Below are positions 43,482-52,604 of a stretch of DNA of 63,786 bases, piece by piece. The DNA comes from RGIG1995 sp045126815. Its GTDB lineage: Bacteria; Bacillota; Clostridia; Oscillospirales; CAG-272. The notes beneath the pieces are model-generated. The model ran no database searches. It worked only from the letters and a program-made list of their open reading frames with translations, and was not told where the DNA came from. Location of the stretch: contig JBGVPD010000075.1 of NCBI GenBank assembly GCA_045126815.1, positions 1-63,786 on the forward strand, given 5' to 3'. How positions within the stretch are numbered: the first letter of the stretch is position 1; each line of letters opens with the position of its first letter. The position numbers and the translations under genes are program-made.

Positions 43482-45173
43482 ATGAAAAATACTAAACTCA
43501 GAGAAAAAGTTGAGTTTTCAACTGTTAAAGACCTTGTTGAAAAAGTATGCGAAACGTATAAAGGAGACTGTGTTTACTCTTTTAGAAACGCGCCAAGAGA
43601 CAAAGAGATTATAAAAGTTACTTACGAAGAATTTAGAAATGACGTCAGAGCGCTTTCTACAGAATTTATTGCAAGAGGGTATAAAGATAAACATATTACG
43701 ATAATAGGCAAATTAACATATTCGTGGATCTGTGTATACTGGGCAGCACTTTCGACCGGATGCGTTCTTGTTCCCCTTGATCCCGAGTGGACGGCAGACG
43801 ACCTTGCTGATACTGCACTAAAGGCGCATACCCATACTTTGTTTATAAGCAAAGATATTACAGCTAAAGCTGATACTATCAAAGAAAAAGCGCAAATTGA
43901 AGATTTGTTTATCATTGAAGGTGAAGAAGAAAACACCGTAAGAGGTTTGATAGAATCAGGAAAGAAAAGAATGGCTGATGGAGATAACTCTTACTTCGAA
44001 AACGAACCCGATGCTGAAAAAATGGCGCTTCTCGTGTTCACCTCAGGTACAACAGGTAAAGGTAAAGGCGTTATGCTGTCACAAAAGGCGATTCTTTCTG
44101 ATCTGGCTGACGTTATCCCCTACGTATCTTTCCGTAAAAAAACAATAGCTCTCCTTCCCCCTCACCATACATACGGTTCAAGTGTTGCTATACTTGGTCA
44201 AACATCAATCGGTTGTGAGATCTATATTTCTGCGGGTATAAAATACATTCAAAAAGAACTCAAAGAACAGAAACCCGGTCACATAGTACTCGTTCCTCTT
44301 TATCTCGAAACATTCTACAGAAAAATACAAGCAAACATCAAAGAACAAGGAAAAGAAGCCCTTGTCAATAAGATGATGAAATTAAGCGGCAGATTGCTTA
44401 AAGTCGGTGTTGACATAAGAAGGAAGCTTTTCAAAAATATTCTTGACGTATTCGGCGGAGAAACTACAATGGTTATATCCGGCGGAGCTCCTATCAGCCA
44501 AGAAGTAATGGATTTCTTCAACGGTATCGGCATCAGCGTTCTTAACGGTTACGGCATAACCGAATGCGCTCCTATCATAGCAGTAAACCACAGTAAGTTT
44601 CCCGTTAAAGGCAGTGTTGGATTTCCTCTTACGATCGATGACGTAAAAATTGACTCTCCGAACGAAGACGGAGAGGGTGAAATATGCGTAAAAGGACCTA
44701 ACGTAATGCTTGGTTATTACGAGGACGAACAAACAACTGCCGAAGCATTCGATGAAGAGGGATACTTTAAGACAGGTGACTACGGTAAATTCGATAAATA
44801 CGGCGCATTACACATTACCGGCAGACTTAAAAACTTGATCATTCTTTCCAACGGAAAGAACGTTTATCCCGAAGAGATCGAAAGTGAATTAGCATCCGTT
44901 CCCGGAGTTCTTGATATTATCGTATATGAAGGACAAAGCAAACGCGGAATTGAGCACAATCAAATCGTAGCGGAAATATTCCCCGATAAAGAATATATTG
45001 AGAAAAACAACATTACAGACGTTCAGGCATATTTACAGGAATATGTAAACAACTACAACAGAAACGCTGTTCCCTATAAAAAGATCGGTATTCTTAAAGT
45101 AAGAGACGAGGACTTCCCCAAAAACACGCTCCGCAAAATCATGAGATTTAAACTTGATATGTCAATTGATTAA
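43482..45173 (+). CDS. Long-chain acyl-CoA synthetase/AMP-forming ligase
   Basis: 563 residues from ATG 43482 (AGCAGGAG 11-12 bases upstream; the frame to 43434 has no site). Adenylation motifs: P-loop LVFTSGTTGKGKGVMLS, GYGITECAPI, TGDYGKFDKYGALHITGR, and the catalytic C-terminal Lys region KNTLRKIMR. Activates a carboxylic acid, most likely a fatty acid, as acyl-AMP then acyl-CoA. Regulated by the divergent TetR. Codon use is more biased to preferred codons than most neighbours, suggesting strong expression once induced. Confidence 0.88.
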   Translation: MKNTKLREKVEFSTVKDLVEKVCETYKGDCVYSFRNAPRDKEIIKVTYEEFRNDVRALSTEFIARGYKDKHITIIGKLTYSWICVYWAALSTGCVLVPLDPEWTADDLADTALKAHTHTLFISKDITAKADTIKEKAQIEDLFIIEGEEENTVRGLIESGKKRMADGDNSYFENEPDAEKMALLVFTSGTTGKGKGVMLSQKAILSDLADVIPYVSFRKKTIALLPPHHTYGSSVAILGQTSIGCEIYISAGIKYIQKELKEQKPGHIVLVPLYLETFYRKIQANIKEQGKEALVNKMMKLSGRLLKVGVDIRRKLFKNILDVFGGETTMVISGGAPISQEVMDFFNGIGISVLNGYGITECAPIIAVNHSKFPVKGSVGFPLTIDDVKIDSPNEDGEGEICVKGPNVMLGYYEDEQTTAEAFDEEGYFKTGDYGKFDKYGALHITGRLKNLIILSNGKNVYPEEIESELASVPGVLDIIVYEGQSKRGIEHNQIVAEIFPDKEYIEKNNITDVQAYLQEYVNNYNRNAVPYKKIGILKVRDEDFPKNTLRKIMRFKLDMSID

Positions 45174-45187
45174 AAATTTATAGATAA

Positions 45188-45224
45188 AAAAATAACCTCT
45201 GAATATTCAGGGGTTATTTTTGTT
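45188..45224. terminator. Bidirectional terminator, acyl-CoA synthetase and VanZ-like genes
   Basis: AATAACC (45191-45197) with GGTTATT (45212-45218) and an inner CTGAATATTCAG, A-rich before and T-rich after. The VanZ-like stop codon falls inside the right arm. Confidence 0.8.
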
Positions 45225-45665
45225 TGTTTTGTGTCTGATTGTATATACCAAATAAAATGTGTAAATTGCCAACGTTGCAGAAAAGAAATCAAGCCAAACA
45301 TCTAACAACATAGAGCCTCTGTTCGAAAAATGTTGAATAGTTTCGTCTGTCATAGCCACAATACACGAGGCAAATACCGTATAAAAAGTATTGTTAAGCG
45401 AAACAACTTTATCAATCAACAAATAACCGAACAACGATGCACCGAGAACAAAAAACTCTGTAAAATGCGCGAGTTTTCTGACTACGACGTGCTTAATCAT
45501 AAACGGAGAATTAACTTTCTCCAAAAAGTTATTAATAGATTCTACAATAGCTCCGCTTTGGTTAGCGGAATCTTCCCTCGATGCAATTGAATTACCGAAT
45601 ATAAACGAAAGAAGCAACAATAAATATACAAAATAAAGTATTTTTTTAACAATTTTATTATTCAT
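45207..45665 (-). CDS. VanZ-like membrane protein
   Basis: 152 residues, four membrane spans. The KLAHFTEFFVLGASLFGYLL segment (K-x-x-H-x-x-E/F) and DETIQHFSNRGSMLLDVWLDFFSA are the VanZ-like (RDD/teicoplanin) signature. VanZ lowers teicoplanin susceptibility in enterococci; chromosomal homologues have no settled role. Start overlaps the deoB stop by 8 bp, so it is translated from the same RNA. Confidence 0.85.
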   Translation of the reverse strand: MNNKIVKKILYFVYLLLLLSFIFGNSIASREDSANQSGAIVESINNFLEKVNSPFMIKHVVVRKLAHFTEFFVLGASLFGYLLIDKVVSLNNTFYTVFASCIVAMTDETIQHFSNRGSMLLDVWLDFFSATLAIYTFYLVYTIRHKTNKNNP

Positions 45666-46836
45666 CTGATCTATCCTTTTTTATTTCATGAGCAAACGAT
45701 CTTCCGTAAATATCGTTTTTTATATCAAACAACTCTAGTATCGTTTTGCCGATATCCGCAAAAGATTCTCTTGTTCCTAAATTAATACAACCTACTTTTT
45801 CACCGAAGATGACCATCGGCGTATATTCTCTGGAATGGTCGGTGCTCTCTGTCGAAGGATCGCAACCGTGATCGGCTGTGATGATCAGTATATCTTCTTC
45901 TTTTAAGTTGTTTTTAAAATCGTTCAGCCAACTGTCAAACAAGTTCAGAGCTTCAGTATACCCTAAAATGTTGTTTCTGTGACCATAAACAGAATCAAAA
46001 TCCACAAGGTTTATAAAACACAAGCCGTTAAAACTTTTATCCAAAAGGTTAAATGTTTTCTCCATACCGTCCATGTTTGATTTTGTTGGGTGTGATTCAG
46101 TGATTCCTCTGCCGGCAAAAATATCTCTTATTTTACCAACCGAAATCACGTCATAACCATTTGATTTAAGCAAATCAAGCGCAGTATTTTTAGGAGGCTC
46201 AACAGAGTAATCGTGACGGTTTGAGGTTCTGGTGTAGTTTGGATAATCCCCCGTAAAAGGTCTGGCTATTACTCTGCCAACATTATGTTCACCCTTAAGC
46301 ATATCTCTTGCGATCTCACAATACTTGTACAGTTCTTCAATAGGGACAACCTCTTCTTTTGCCGCAATTTGAAATACGCTGTCGGAGGAAGTATAAACTA
46401 TCAAATCTCCGCTGTTCTCGTGTTGTTTTCCGTAATCAAGAATTACTTGAGTGCCCGAATACGGCTTATTACATATAACTTTTTTTGAAGTCCTTCTCTC
46501 GAATTCAGCTATTAAATCATCGGGGAATCCTTCAGGATATACGGGAAAACCTTTTTCGGATACTACGCCCATTATTTCCCAATGTCCAACAGTTGTATCT
46601 TTGCCGCAAGATTTTTCAACCATACGAGCATAAGATGCTGTTGGCTCTGTGCGTTTGTCACCAAAATCAACGCCGTCTATATTAAACAAGCCCATTGATG
46701 ACAAACAAGGGATATTTAATTTACCGGAATTATACAATGACTTTAGTGTATTACTTCCCTTATCATTATAAACATCGGCATCCGGCATTTCGCCTATTCC
46801 TAAGCTATCAAGGACGATAAGAAATACACGCTTAAT
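45658..46836 (-). CDS. deoB: Phosphopentomutase
   Basis: About 392 residues. Metal-binding opening KRVFLIVLDSLGIGEMPDA, with the alkaline-phosphatase-like GKDTTVGHWEI (phosphorylated Thr), and the ITADHGCDPSTESTDHSREYTP C-terminal metal site. It interconverts ribose-1-P/deoxyribose-1-P and the 5-phosphates in nucleoside salvage. Start choice: GTG 46845 lies inside the ribosome binding site GAGGTGG. ATT at 46836, five bases after that site, would give the usual DeoB N-terminus (M)KRVFLIVLDS. An AUU start is therefore proposed. Confidence 0.92.
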   Translation of the reverse strand: MKRVFLIVLDSLGIGEMPDADVYNDKGSNTLKSLYNSGKLNIPCLSSMGLFNIDGVDFGDKRTEPTASYARMVEKSCGKDTTVGHWEIMGVVSEKGFPVYPEGFPDDLIAEFERRTSKKVICNKPYSGTQVILDYGKQHENSGDLIVYTSSDSVFQIAAKEEVVPIEELYKYCEIARDMLKGEHNVGRVIARPFTGDYPNYTRTSNRHDYSVEPPKNTALDLLKSNGYDVISVGKIRDIFAGRGITESHPTKSNMDGMEKTFNLLDKSFNGLCFINLVDFDSVYGHRNNILGYTEALNLFDSWLNDFKNNLKEEDILIITADHGCDPSTESTDHSREYTPMVIFGEKVGCINLGTRESFADIGKTILELFDIKNDIYGRSFAHEIKKDRSDE

Positions 46837-46853
46837 AAAAACCACCTCGAATT

Positions 46854-47786
46854 TTAATAATCAAATAATTCTGTTGAAAGATACCTGTCTCCCGAATCAG
46901 TTAACAAAACAACAATTTTTTTCTCTTTGTACTGTTCTTTTTTTGCGATCGATTCAGCAGCTTTTAGTGCAGCTCCCGAAGAAATGCCGACTAAAATCCC
47001 TTCAGATTTTGCCATCAATCTGCTCATAGAAAAAGCATCTTCATCACTTACCGTTATAATTTCATCAATTATATCTCTGTTAAGCACCTCGGGAATGAAA
47101 TTAGCTCCTATTCCCTGTATTTTATGAGCTCCTGCAACTCCTTTAGATAACAACGGAGAATTTTCCGGTTCTACTGCAATTATTTTTACATCAGGATTTA
47201 CGCTTTTTAAATATTCTCCAACGCCGGTAAGCGTACCGCCCGTTCCGACCGTAGCAATAAATACATCAACGTCATTATCCATATCTCTCCATATTTCAGG
47301 ACCGGTAGATGTTTTGTGAGCTTTGGGATTTGACATATTATCAAATTGACCGGGAATGAAAGAATTATCATATTTTTTTGCAATTTTTTGAGCTTCGGCA
47401 ATAGCGCCGGACATTCCAAGTTCGCCCTTTGTGAGTACGGTTTCTGCACCATACGCTTTTAGAAGTCTTATTCTCTCCGATGACATCGTATCCGGCATAG
47501 TAAGTATAACTCGGTAACCTCTTGACGTTGCAACTGCTGCTAAACCTATACCTGTGTTTCCGCTTGTAGGTTCAACTATAACAGCGCCTTTTTTTATTAA
47601 TCCTCTCTCTTCGGCATCAACGATCATTGATAGTGCCACTCTGTCTTTAGCGCTTCCTGCCGGATTAAACCCTTCAAGTTTTGCATATATTTTGTTTTCA
47701 ATATTAACTGCTTTACAAAAACCGTTTAATTCAATTATAGGAGTGTTCCCTATCAATTCGGTAATGTTTTTCTTTACGTTTAACAC
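46854..47786 (-). CDS. cysK: Cysteine synthase A (O-acetylserine sulfhydrylase)
   Basis: 310 residues from GTG 47786, which follows GAAGGAG nine bases upstream; the TTG at 47804 sits on top of that site. PLP-binding Lys47 in NPAGSAKDR, EPTSGNTGIG for the substrate loop, and a C-terminal glycine-rich GISSGAAL phosphate cradle. Makes L-cysteine from O-acetylserine and sulfide. Followed by deoB. Confidence 0.93.
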   Translation of the reverse strand: MLNVKKNITELIGNTPIIELNGFCKAVNIENKIYAKLEGFNPAGSAKDRVALSMIVDAEERGLIKKGAVIVEPTSGNTGIGLAAVATSRGYRVILTMPDTMSSERIRLLKAYGAETVLTKGELGMSGAIAEAQKIAKKYDNSFIPGQFDNMSNPKAHKTSTGPEIWRDMDNDVDVFIATVGTGGTLTGVGEYLKSVNPDVKIIAVEPENSPLLSKGVAGAHKIQGIGANFIPEVLNRDIIDEIITVSDEDAFSMSRLMAKSEGILVGISSGAALKAAESIAKKEQYKEKKIVVLLTDSGDRYLSTELFDY

Positions 47787-47957
47787 AAGAAAAATCTCCT
47801 TCAAATGATTTTCATTTTTTATATAATATCATTATTTTTGCTATTTTTCAATAGAAGTTTTGAACAATTCCTTCCGTATAACGTTGGATATAAAATTATT
47901 GTATGTATTGTTCAAATTATTTTAATGGAGAACTGTGTAATTTAGTTGAAAAATATC

Positions 47958-47986
47958 TTGCAATTAAATGATTTTTGTTGTATAAT
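47958..47986 (+). promoter_or_regulatory. Promoter of the membrane protein/LTA-synthase-like pair
   Basis: TTGCAA (47958-47963), 17-base spacer, TATAAT (47981-47986). The rest of the 47805-48027 gap is AT-rich with no gene seen. Confidence 0.7.
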
Positions 47987-48027
47987 ATAATGTATTATTT
48001 TAACAATTTATACATAACGGAGGATTT

Positions 48028-48393
48028 ATGATCAATATTATTTGTTTGGTCTTCCCTGCACTCTTTTCTGTTTTTGCGTTGGAAAGACTTTTATCAAAAA
48101 AATTATATCTTCGAAATTTCCTTTTTGTGTTTGTAACTAATACAATTTTTATTAACTTATCGACCTTTATCTGTATTTATTGTTTTACAGATTACAGAAC
48201 CGTTATTTTAGCTGAAAACGGCGGAGTAAGAATTTCCCACAGCTTTGCATTTTTATTAATTTCTGTAGTAGTCTCATTACTTTTGGTTACTTTCGAGTCG
48301 CTTTACTATAACAGACTCAGAATAGCCTTTGGTGACAACAAAAAAGACGTCTTGGACGAGCATACGAAAAATACCGATAAAAATAAGAGGTAA
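48028..48393 (+). CDS. Three-span membrane protein paired with LTA-synthase-like gene
   Basis: 121 residues, spans near residues 3-20, 28-52 and 73-92, then a polar Lys/Asp-rich tail. Not recognised as a named family. The loop before the third span (VILAENGGVRISHSFAFLL) shares AENGG with the same place in the downstream protein (FTLTAENGGAVEKNLLL), so the two may be related in that region or act together. Start ATG 48028 after CGGAGG. Six bases separate it from the next gene. Confidence 0.6.
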   Translation: MINIICLVFPALFSVFALERLLSKKLYLRNFLFVFVTNTIFINLSTFICIYCFTDYRTVILAENGGVRISHSFAFLLISVVVSLLLVTFESLYYNRLRIAFGDNKKDVLDEHTKNTDKNKR

Positions 48394-48399
48394 TCAGTA

Positions 48400-49917
48400 A
48401 TGAAAAAACGTAAAACACTGTTGGCAATAATAGTGGGAACATTATTATTCATATCGGTTTTGGCTTTTTTATCTGCACTGTGGTATAAAAACTTGTATGG
48501 AGACGTAGGTTTTTCTGCTATAATTTTTACACTTACGGCTGAAAACGGCGGCGCTGTTGAAAAAAACCTCTTGTTAAGTTTCTTCCTTAGGGGATTATTA
48601 CCCTCCATAATCTTGACGGTTTTGTTTATGCTTTTCCTTTGGGGAAACCCTAAAAAAGGTTTGCAGATCAAAAGTATAAAAAAGAATAAAACTTATCAGA
48701 TCACACCTTTTTCAACCAAAGTTTCGTTAATCACCTCAGTATGTTTGACTTTGTTTTTAACTATTATAGCTTCGGATATAGTCTCACTTCCCCAATATAT
48801 CGCATCTTCTCTTGAGAAAACAACGATTTACGAAAAAGAATACAGAGATCCCGAAAGCGTAAAGATCACTTTCCCTGAAGAAAAGAGAAATTTGATCATA
48901 ATTCATCTTGAGTCTATGGAGACCTCGTTTTTTTCACAAGCACAAGGCGGCGCTTTACCCTATAACGTCATACCTGAACTGTACGATTTAGCTAAAAAGA
49001 ATATCAACTTTTCTCATAATCAGGATATCGGTGGATGGCCTGTTGTTACAAATACGACATGGACGGTAGCATCACTCGTTTCTCAAACTTCAGGTGTTCC
49101 GTTAACTATTCCCGTAAAAAGAAATACATACGGCAAAAAAAGTGCTTTTCTTCCCGGAATAACGAATATGCAAGACGTGCTCAAGAAAAATGGGTACTAT
49201 CAGACAGTTATGTTTGGTTCTGAAGGAAACTATGCCGGTCGTGACCAGTATTATTATCAGCACGGTGCAGATTTTGTATACGATTGGGATACAGCTCAAA
49301 AAGACGGTATCATTGAAAAGGGATATCAAGTTTGGTGGGGTATGGAAGACGAGTATCTTTACAAATACGCCAAACAAGAACTTCTTGAAATATCAAAAAA
49401 CGATCAACCGTTTGCTTTTTCGATGCTTACAGTTGATACCCACCACGTCGGCGGATATAAATGCAGTTTGTGCACAACCCAATATGAAGAACAGTACGAA
49501 AACGTATACTCGTGCGCCAGTAAACAATTATACAGCTTCATTTGTTGGTTGGAAATGCAAGATTTTTATGATGACACAACGATTATAATATGCGGTGACC
49601 ACGCAAGTATGGACGCGGCTTACTTTGAAAGAAACGTTGACAGAGATTATTCAAGGCATATGTATAATTGTATTATAAATTCTGTTGTTGAGACAAAAAA
49701 CACAAAGGACAGAGAATTTACTCCCATGGATATGTTCCCTACTGTTTTAGCAGCTATTGGGTGTGAAATAGAAGGCAACAGACTAGGACTCGGAACAAAT
49801 TTATTTTCTGACAGACCAACTCTTGCCGAAGAATATACGATTGATTTTCTGAACGATGAACTCGGTAAATCATCAAGTTACTATACAAACAATTTTGTAA
49901 AATATAAACATAAATAA
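48400..49917 (+). CDS. LTA-synthase-like phosphoglycerol transferase (sulfatase fold)
   Basis: 505 residues. Three N-terminal membrane spans, fewer than the five of LtaS, then an extracellular alkaline-phosphatase-like domain: IIIHLESMETSFF (metal Glu), NTTWTVASLVSQTSG (nucleophilic Thr of LtaS type), and IICGDHASMDAAYF (metal Asp-His). Such enzymes transfer glycerol-phosphate to a lipid or glycan. The short membrane part suggests the preceding 121-residue gene may supply missing spans. ATG preceded by GAGGTAATCAGT. Confidence 0.82.
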   Translation: MKKRKTLLAIIVGTLLFISVLAFLSALWYKNLYGDVGFSAIIFTLTAENGGAVEKNLLLSFFLRGLLPSIILTVLFMLFLWGNPKKGLQIKSIKKNKTYQITPFSTKVSLITSVCLTLFLTIIASDIVSLPQYIASSLEKTTIYEKEYRDPESVKITFPEEKRNLIIIHLESMETSFFSQAQGGALPYNVIPELYDLAKKNINFSHNQDIGGWPVVTNTTWTVASLVSQTSGVPLTIPVKRNTYGKKSAFLPGITNMQDVLKKNGYYQTVMFGSEGNYAGRDQYYYQHGADFVYDWDTAQKDGIIEKGYQVWWGMEDEYLYKYAKQELLEISKNDQPFAFSMLTVDTHHVGGYKCSLCTTQYEEQYENVYSCASKQLYSFICWLEMQDFYDDTTIIICGDHASMDAAYFERNVDRDYSRHMYNCIINSVVETKNTKDREFTPMDMFPTVLAAIGCEIEGNRLGLGTNLFSDRPTLAEEYTIDFLNDELGKSSSYYTNNFVKYKHK

Positions 49918-49933
49918 AAGCGGAGGATTTATT

Positions 49934-50914
49934 ATGCAAAACAACAAAAGACCCGAAAATATGGCTCGTATTACCACACAGGAACTGGCTAACAAGTTTA
50001 TTGATGAGCAAGTTGCGGAGATAAGAAAACAAGTTGGAGATAAAAAAGTACTTCTCGCACTTTCCGGAGGGGTTGACTCTTCAGTAGTTGCAGCTCTACT
50101 TATTAAAGCTATCGGAAAACAACTTGTATGCGTACACGTTAACCACGGCTTAATGCGTAAAGGTGAAAGTGAACAAGTTATCGAAGTATTCGGAAAAGAA
50201 CTTGATGCAAACCTTATTTACGTAAATGCAACTGATAGATTCCTTGATCTTCTTAAAGGCGAAGCTGATCCTGAAAAGAAACGTAAGATCATTGGTAATG
50301 AATTTATAAAAGTTTTTGATGAAGAAGCGTCAAAACTTGAAGGCATATCATTCCTCGCGCAAGGAACAATATATCCTGACATTATCGAGTCTAAAGGCGT
50401 TAAGGCTCACCACAACGTAGGGGGACTTCCTGAAGATATGCAGTTTGAACTTGTTGAACCCGTACGTCTTCTTTATAAAGACGAAGTAAGAGTTGTCGGA
50501 GATGCGCTCGGACTTCCTCACAATATGGTTTACCGTCAGCCGTTCCCCGGCCCGGGTCTTGGTGTTAGATGTCTCGGTGCAATCACGAGAGACAGACTTG
50601 AAGCTCTCAGAGAAGCAGATGCTATCTTACGTGAAGAATTTGACAACTACGGTCTTGCAGGTAAAGTATGGCAGTATTTTATTTCAGTACCCGATATGAA
50701 GAGTGTTGGTGTTAGAAACGATTTAAGATATGAAGGTTGGCCTGCAATTATCCGCGCCGTAAATACAAGCGACGCTATGACTGCAACTATCGAAGAAATT
50801 CCTTATGAACTCCTTCATAAGATCACAGCACGAATCACAAGCGAAGTTGAGGGCATTAACCGTGTTCTTTACGACCTTACTCCCAAACCCACAGGTACTA
50901 TCGAGTGGGAATGA
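49934..50914 (+). CDS. guaA: GMP synthase, ATP-pyrophosphatase subunit only
   Basis: 326 residues. PP-loop SGGVDSSVVAALL (Ser44 region), HVNHGLMRKGE, the xanthosine-site LAQGTIYPDIIES, PFPGPGLGVRCLG and the canonical ending PKPTGTIEWE show the synthetase and dimerisation domains of GuaA. The N-terminal class I glutaminase domain (about 190 residues) of ordinary bacterial GuaA is absent, and only 16 bases separate it from the previous stop. Either it works with a separate amidotransferase, as archaeal GuaAa/GuaAb do, or it uses ammonia. Codon use suggests high expression. Confidence 0.9.
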   Translation: MQNNKRPENMARITTQELANKFIDEQVAEIRKQVGDKKVLLALSGGVDSSVVAALLIKAIGKQLVCVHVNHGLMRKGESEQVIEVFGKELDANLIYVNATDRFLDLLKGEADPEKKRKIIGNEFIKVFDEEASKLEGISFLAQGTIYPDIIESKGVKAHHNVGGLPEDMQFELVEPVRLLYKDEVRVVGDALGLPHNMVYRQPFPGPGLGVRCLGAITRDRLEALREADAILREEFDNYGLAGKVWQYFISVPDMKSVGVRNDLRYEGWPAIIRAVNTSDAMTATIEEIPYELLHKITARITSEVEGINRVLYDLTPKPTGTIEWE

Positions 50915-50947
50915 TATAGTAAATAAATCTTAAGGAGAATTATATCA

Positions 50948-52480
50948 ATGCAATTAACAGCCTTTATTCTTTACTTTGTTCTTATTCTAGGCGTTGGTTT
51001 GTACTTTTTCTTTGCATCTAAAAATGACGGCGAGAAGGAATATTTTCTTGGCGGACGTTCAATGGGCCCTTGGGTAACCGCTATGAGCGCACAGGCATCA
51101 GATATGTCCGGTTGGCTTTTAATGGGATTCCCCGGCAGTATTTTAGCTTTTGGTATGGGCAAAGTGTGGATAGGTATCGGACTTGCTCTCGGTACCGCGG
51201 CAAACTGGATCTTCGTTGCAAAACGTTTGCGCCGTTTTTCCCGTGCATCAGGTGATTCTATCACACTTCCCCAGTATCTTACAAACAGATTCGCATCACA
51301 AAACCCTTTGCTAAAAATTGTATGTGCAGTAATATTTTTGATTAGCTTTACAGTATACGTTTCATCGGCGTTTGTTGCAGGAAAAAGCGTAATGGTAGCG
51401 GTTATTCCTTGGTTTGCCGATAAGGCTCTGTTGGCTATGGGATTGTTTGCTGTTCTTATTCTGATATACACGTTCCTCGGTGGATATAAAGCAGTATGCT
51501 GGACAGACTTTTTTCAAGGTCTTATGATGCTTATAGCTTTACTTGCTGTACCGATCGTTATGGCTCTCGGCAAGTTTGACACATCTTTCTTAGGCAGTTT
51601 TGCAGAAGGCGTTTCGGCATTTGAATCTAACCCCTTTACAGCTGACTGGAGAGATATTGTAACGGGTCTTTCTTGGGGGCTTGGTTATTTCGGTATGCCT
51701 CATATTATAGTTCGTTTTATGGGAATTAAAAAACCCTCTCAAGTTAATAAAGCTTCAACTGTTGCGATTATATGGGTTATTCTTTCTCTTGGTAGTGCAA
51801 TTGCCATTTCCGTAATTGGAAGAACTTTCTTGTTAACAGACGGAACTTCATTGGCTGAAAAACTTTTGTTAACAAACAGTCAGGAAAAAATATTTATTAC
51901 ACTTGCTCAGGATATATTCCCCCCTGTAATCGCAGGACTGTTATTGGCTGCAATCGTTGCTGCCGCTATGTCAACGGCTGACTCACAGCTCCTCGTTGCA
52001 TCTTCATCCTTTACAAGCGACCTTTATAAACCCCTTCTCCGTAAAAACAAAGCTACCGAAAAGGAAATTCTTTGGGTGGGCAGAATTGTTGTTTTGATAG
52101 TAAGTGTAGTTGCATTTTTTATAGCATCAAGTAATTCAAGCTGGTCAAACAGTATTATGAGCATGGTTGAAAATGCATGGGGACTCTTTGGTGCCGCTTT
52201 CGGACCTGTTGTTATTCTCTCGCTCTTCTGGCGCAGACTCAACTATCCCGGTGCGTGTGCAGGTATAATAATCGGAGCTATTGTTGATATTGCATGGTTG
52301 TTATGCTTTACAAACACAATAACAACAGCCATTATTTATCCGACAGGAATATATGAAATTCTTCCCGGATTTGTAGCAGGATTAATTGCTGCAGTTGTAG
52401 TTTCTCTCTGTACAAAGCAACCTTCGGCTGAAGTTAATGCAATATTTGATTCGGCAACAGATGTATCAATCGACGATTAA
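50948..52480 (+). CDS. putP: Sodium/proline symporter
   Basis: 510 residues, thirteen predicted spans, sodium:solute symporter family. Sequence marks of PutP are FLGGRSMGPWVTAMSAQASDMSGWLLMGFPG, the later SWGLGYFGMPHIIVRFMG and AAIVAAAMSTADSQLLVASS (Na+ site in the SSSF core). The combination SAQASDMSGW with TADSQLL is specific enough for proline. AAGGAG precedes the ATG at 33 bases from guaA, so they may share a transcript. Confidence 0.92.
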   Translation: MQLTAFILYFVLILGVGLYFFFASKNDGEKEYFLGGRSMGPWVTAMSAQASDMSGWLLMGFPGSILAFGMGKVWIGIGLALGTAANWIFVAKRLRRFSRASGDSITLPQYLTNRFASQNPLLKIVCAVIFLISFTVYVSSAFVAGKSVMVAVIPWFADKALLAMGLFAVLILIYTFLGGYKAVCWTDFFQGLMMLIALLAVPIVMALGKFDTSFLGSFAEGVSAFESNPFTADWRDIVTGLSWGLGYFGMPHIIVRFMGIKKPSQVNKASTVAIIWVILSLGSAIAISVIGRTFLLTDGTSLAEKLLLTNSQEKIFITLAQDIFPPVIAGLLLAAIVAAAMSTADSQLLVASSSFTSDLYKPLLRKNKATEKEILWVGRIVVLIVSVVAFFIASSNSSWSNSIMSMVENAWGLFGAAFGPVVILSLFWRRLNYPGACAGIIIGAIVDIAWLLCFTNTITTAIIYPTGIYEILPGFVAGLIAAVVVSLCTKQPSAEVNAIFDSATDVSIDD

Positions 52481-52500
52481 ATTTAAAAAACAAATAATAT

Positions 52501-52540
52501 GGCTTAAGATAGACAATATCTTAAGCCTTTTATTTTTAGG
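52501..52540 (+). terminator. Terminator after putP
   Basis: GGCTTAAGATA (52501-52511) with TATCTTAAGCC (52517-52527), then TTTTATTTTT. Confidence 0.9.
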
Positions 52541-52604
52541 AATATTACACCGTCGATTGTATAATAAGTAGAAAGCATTAACAAAAAAAGAAAGGTGAAG
52601 AATT

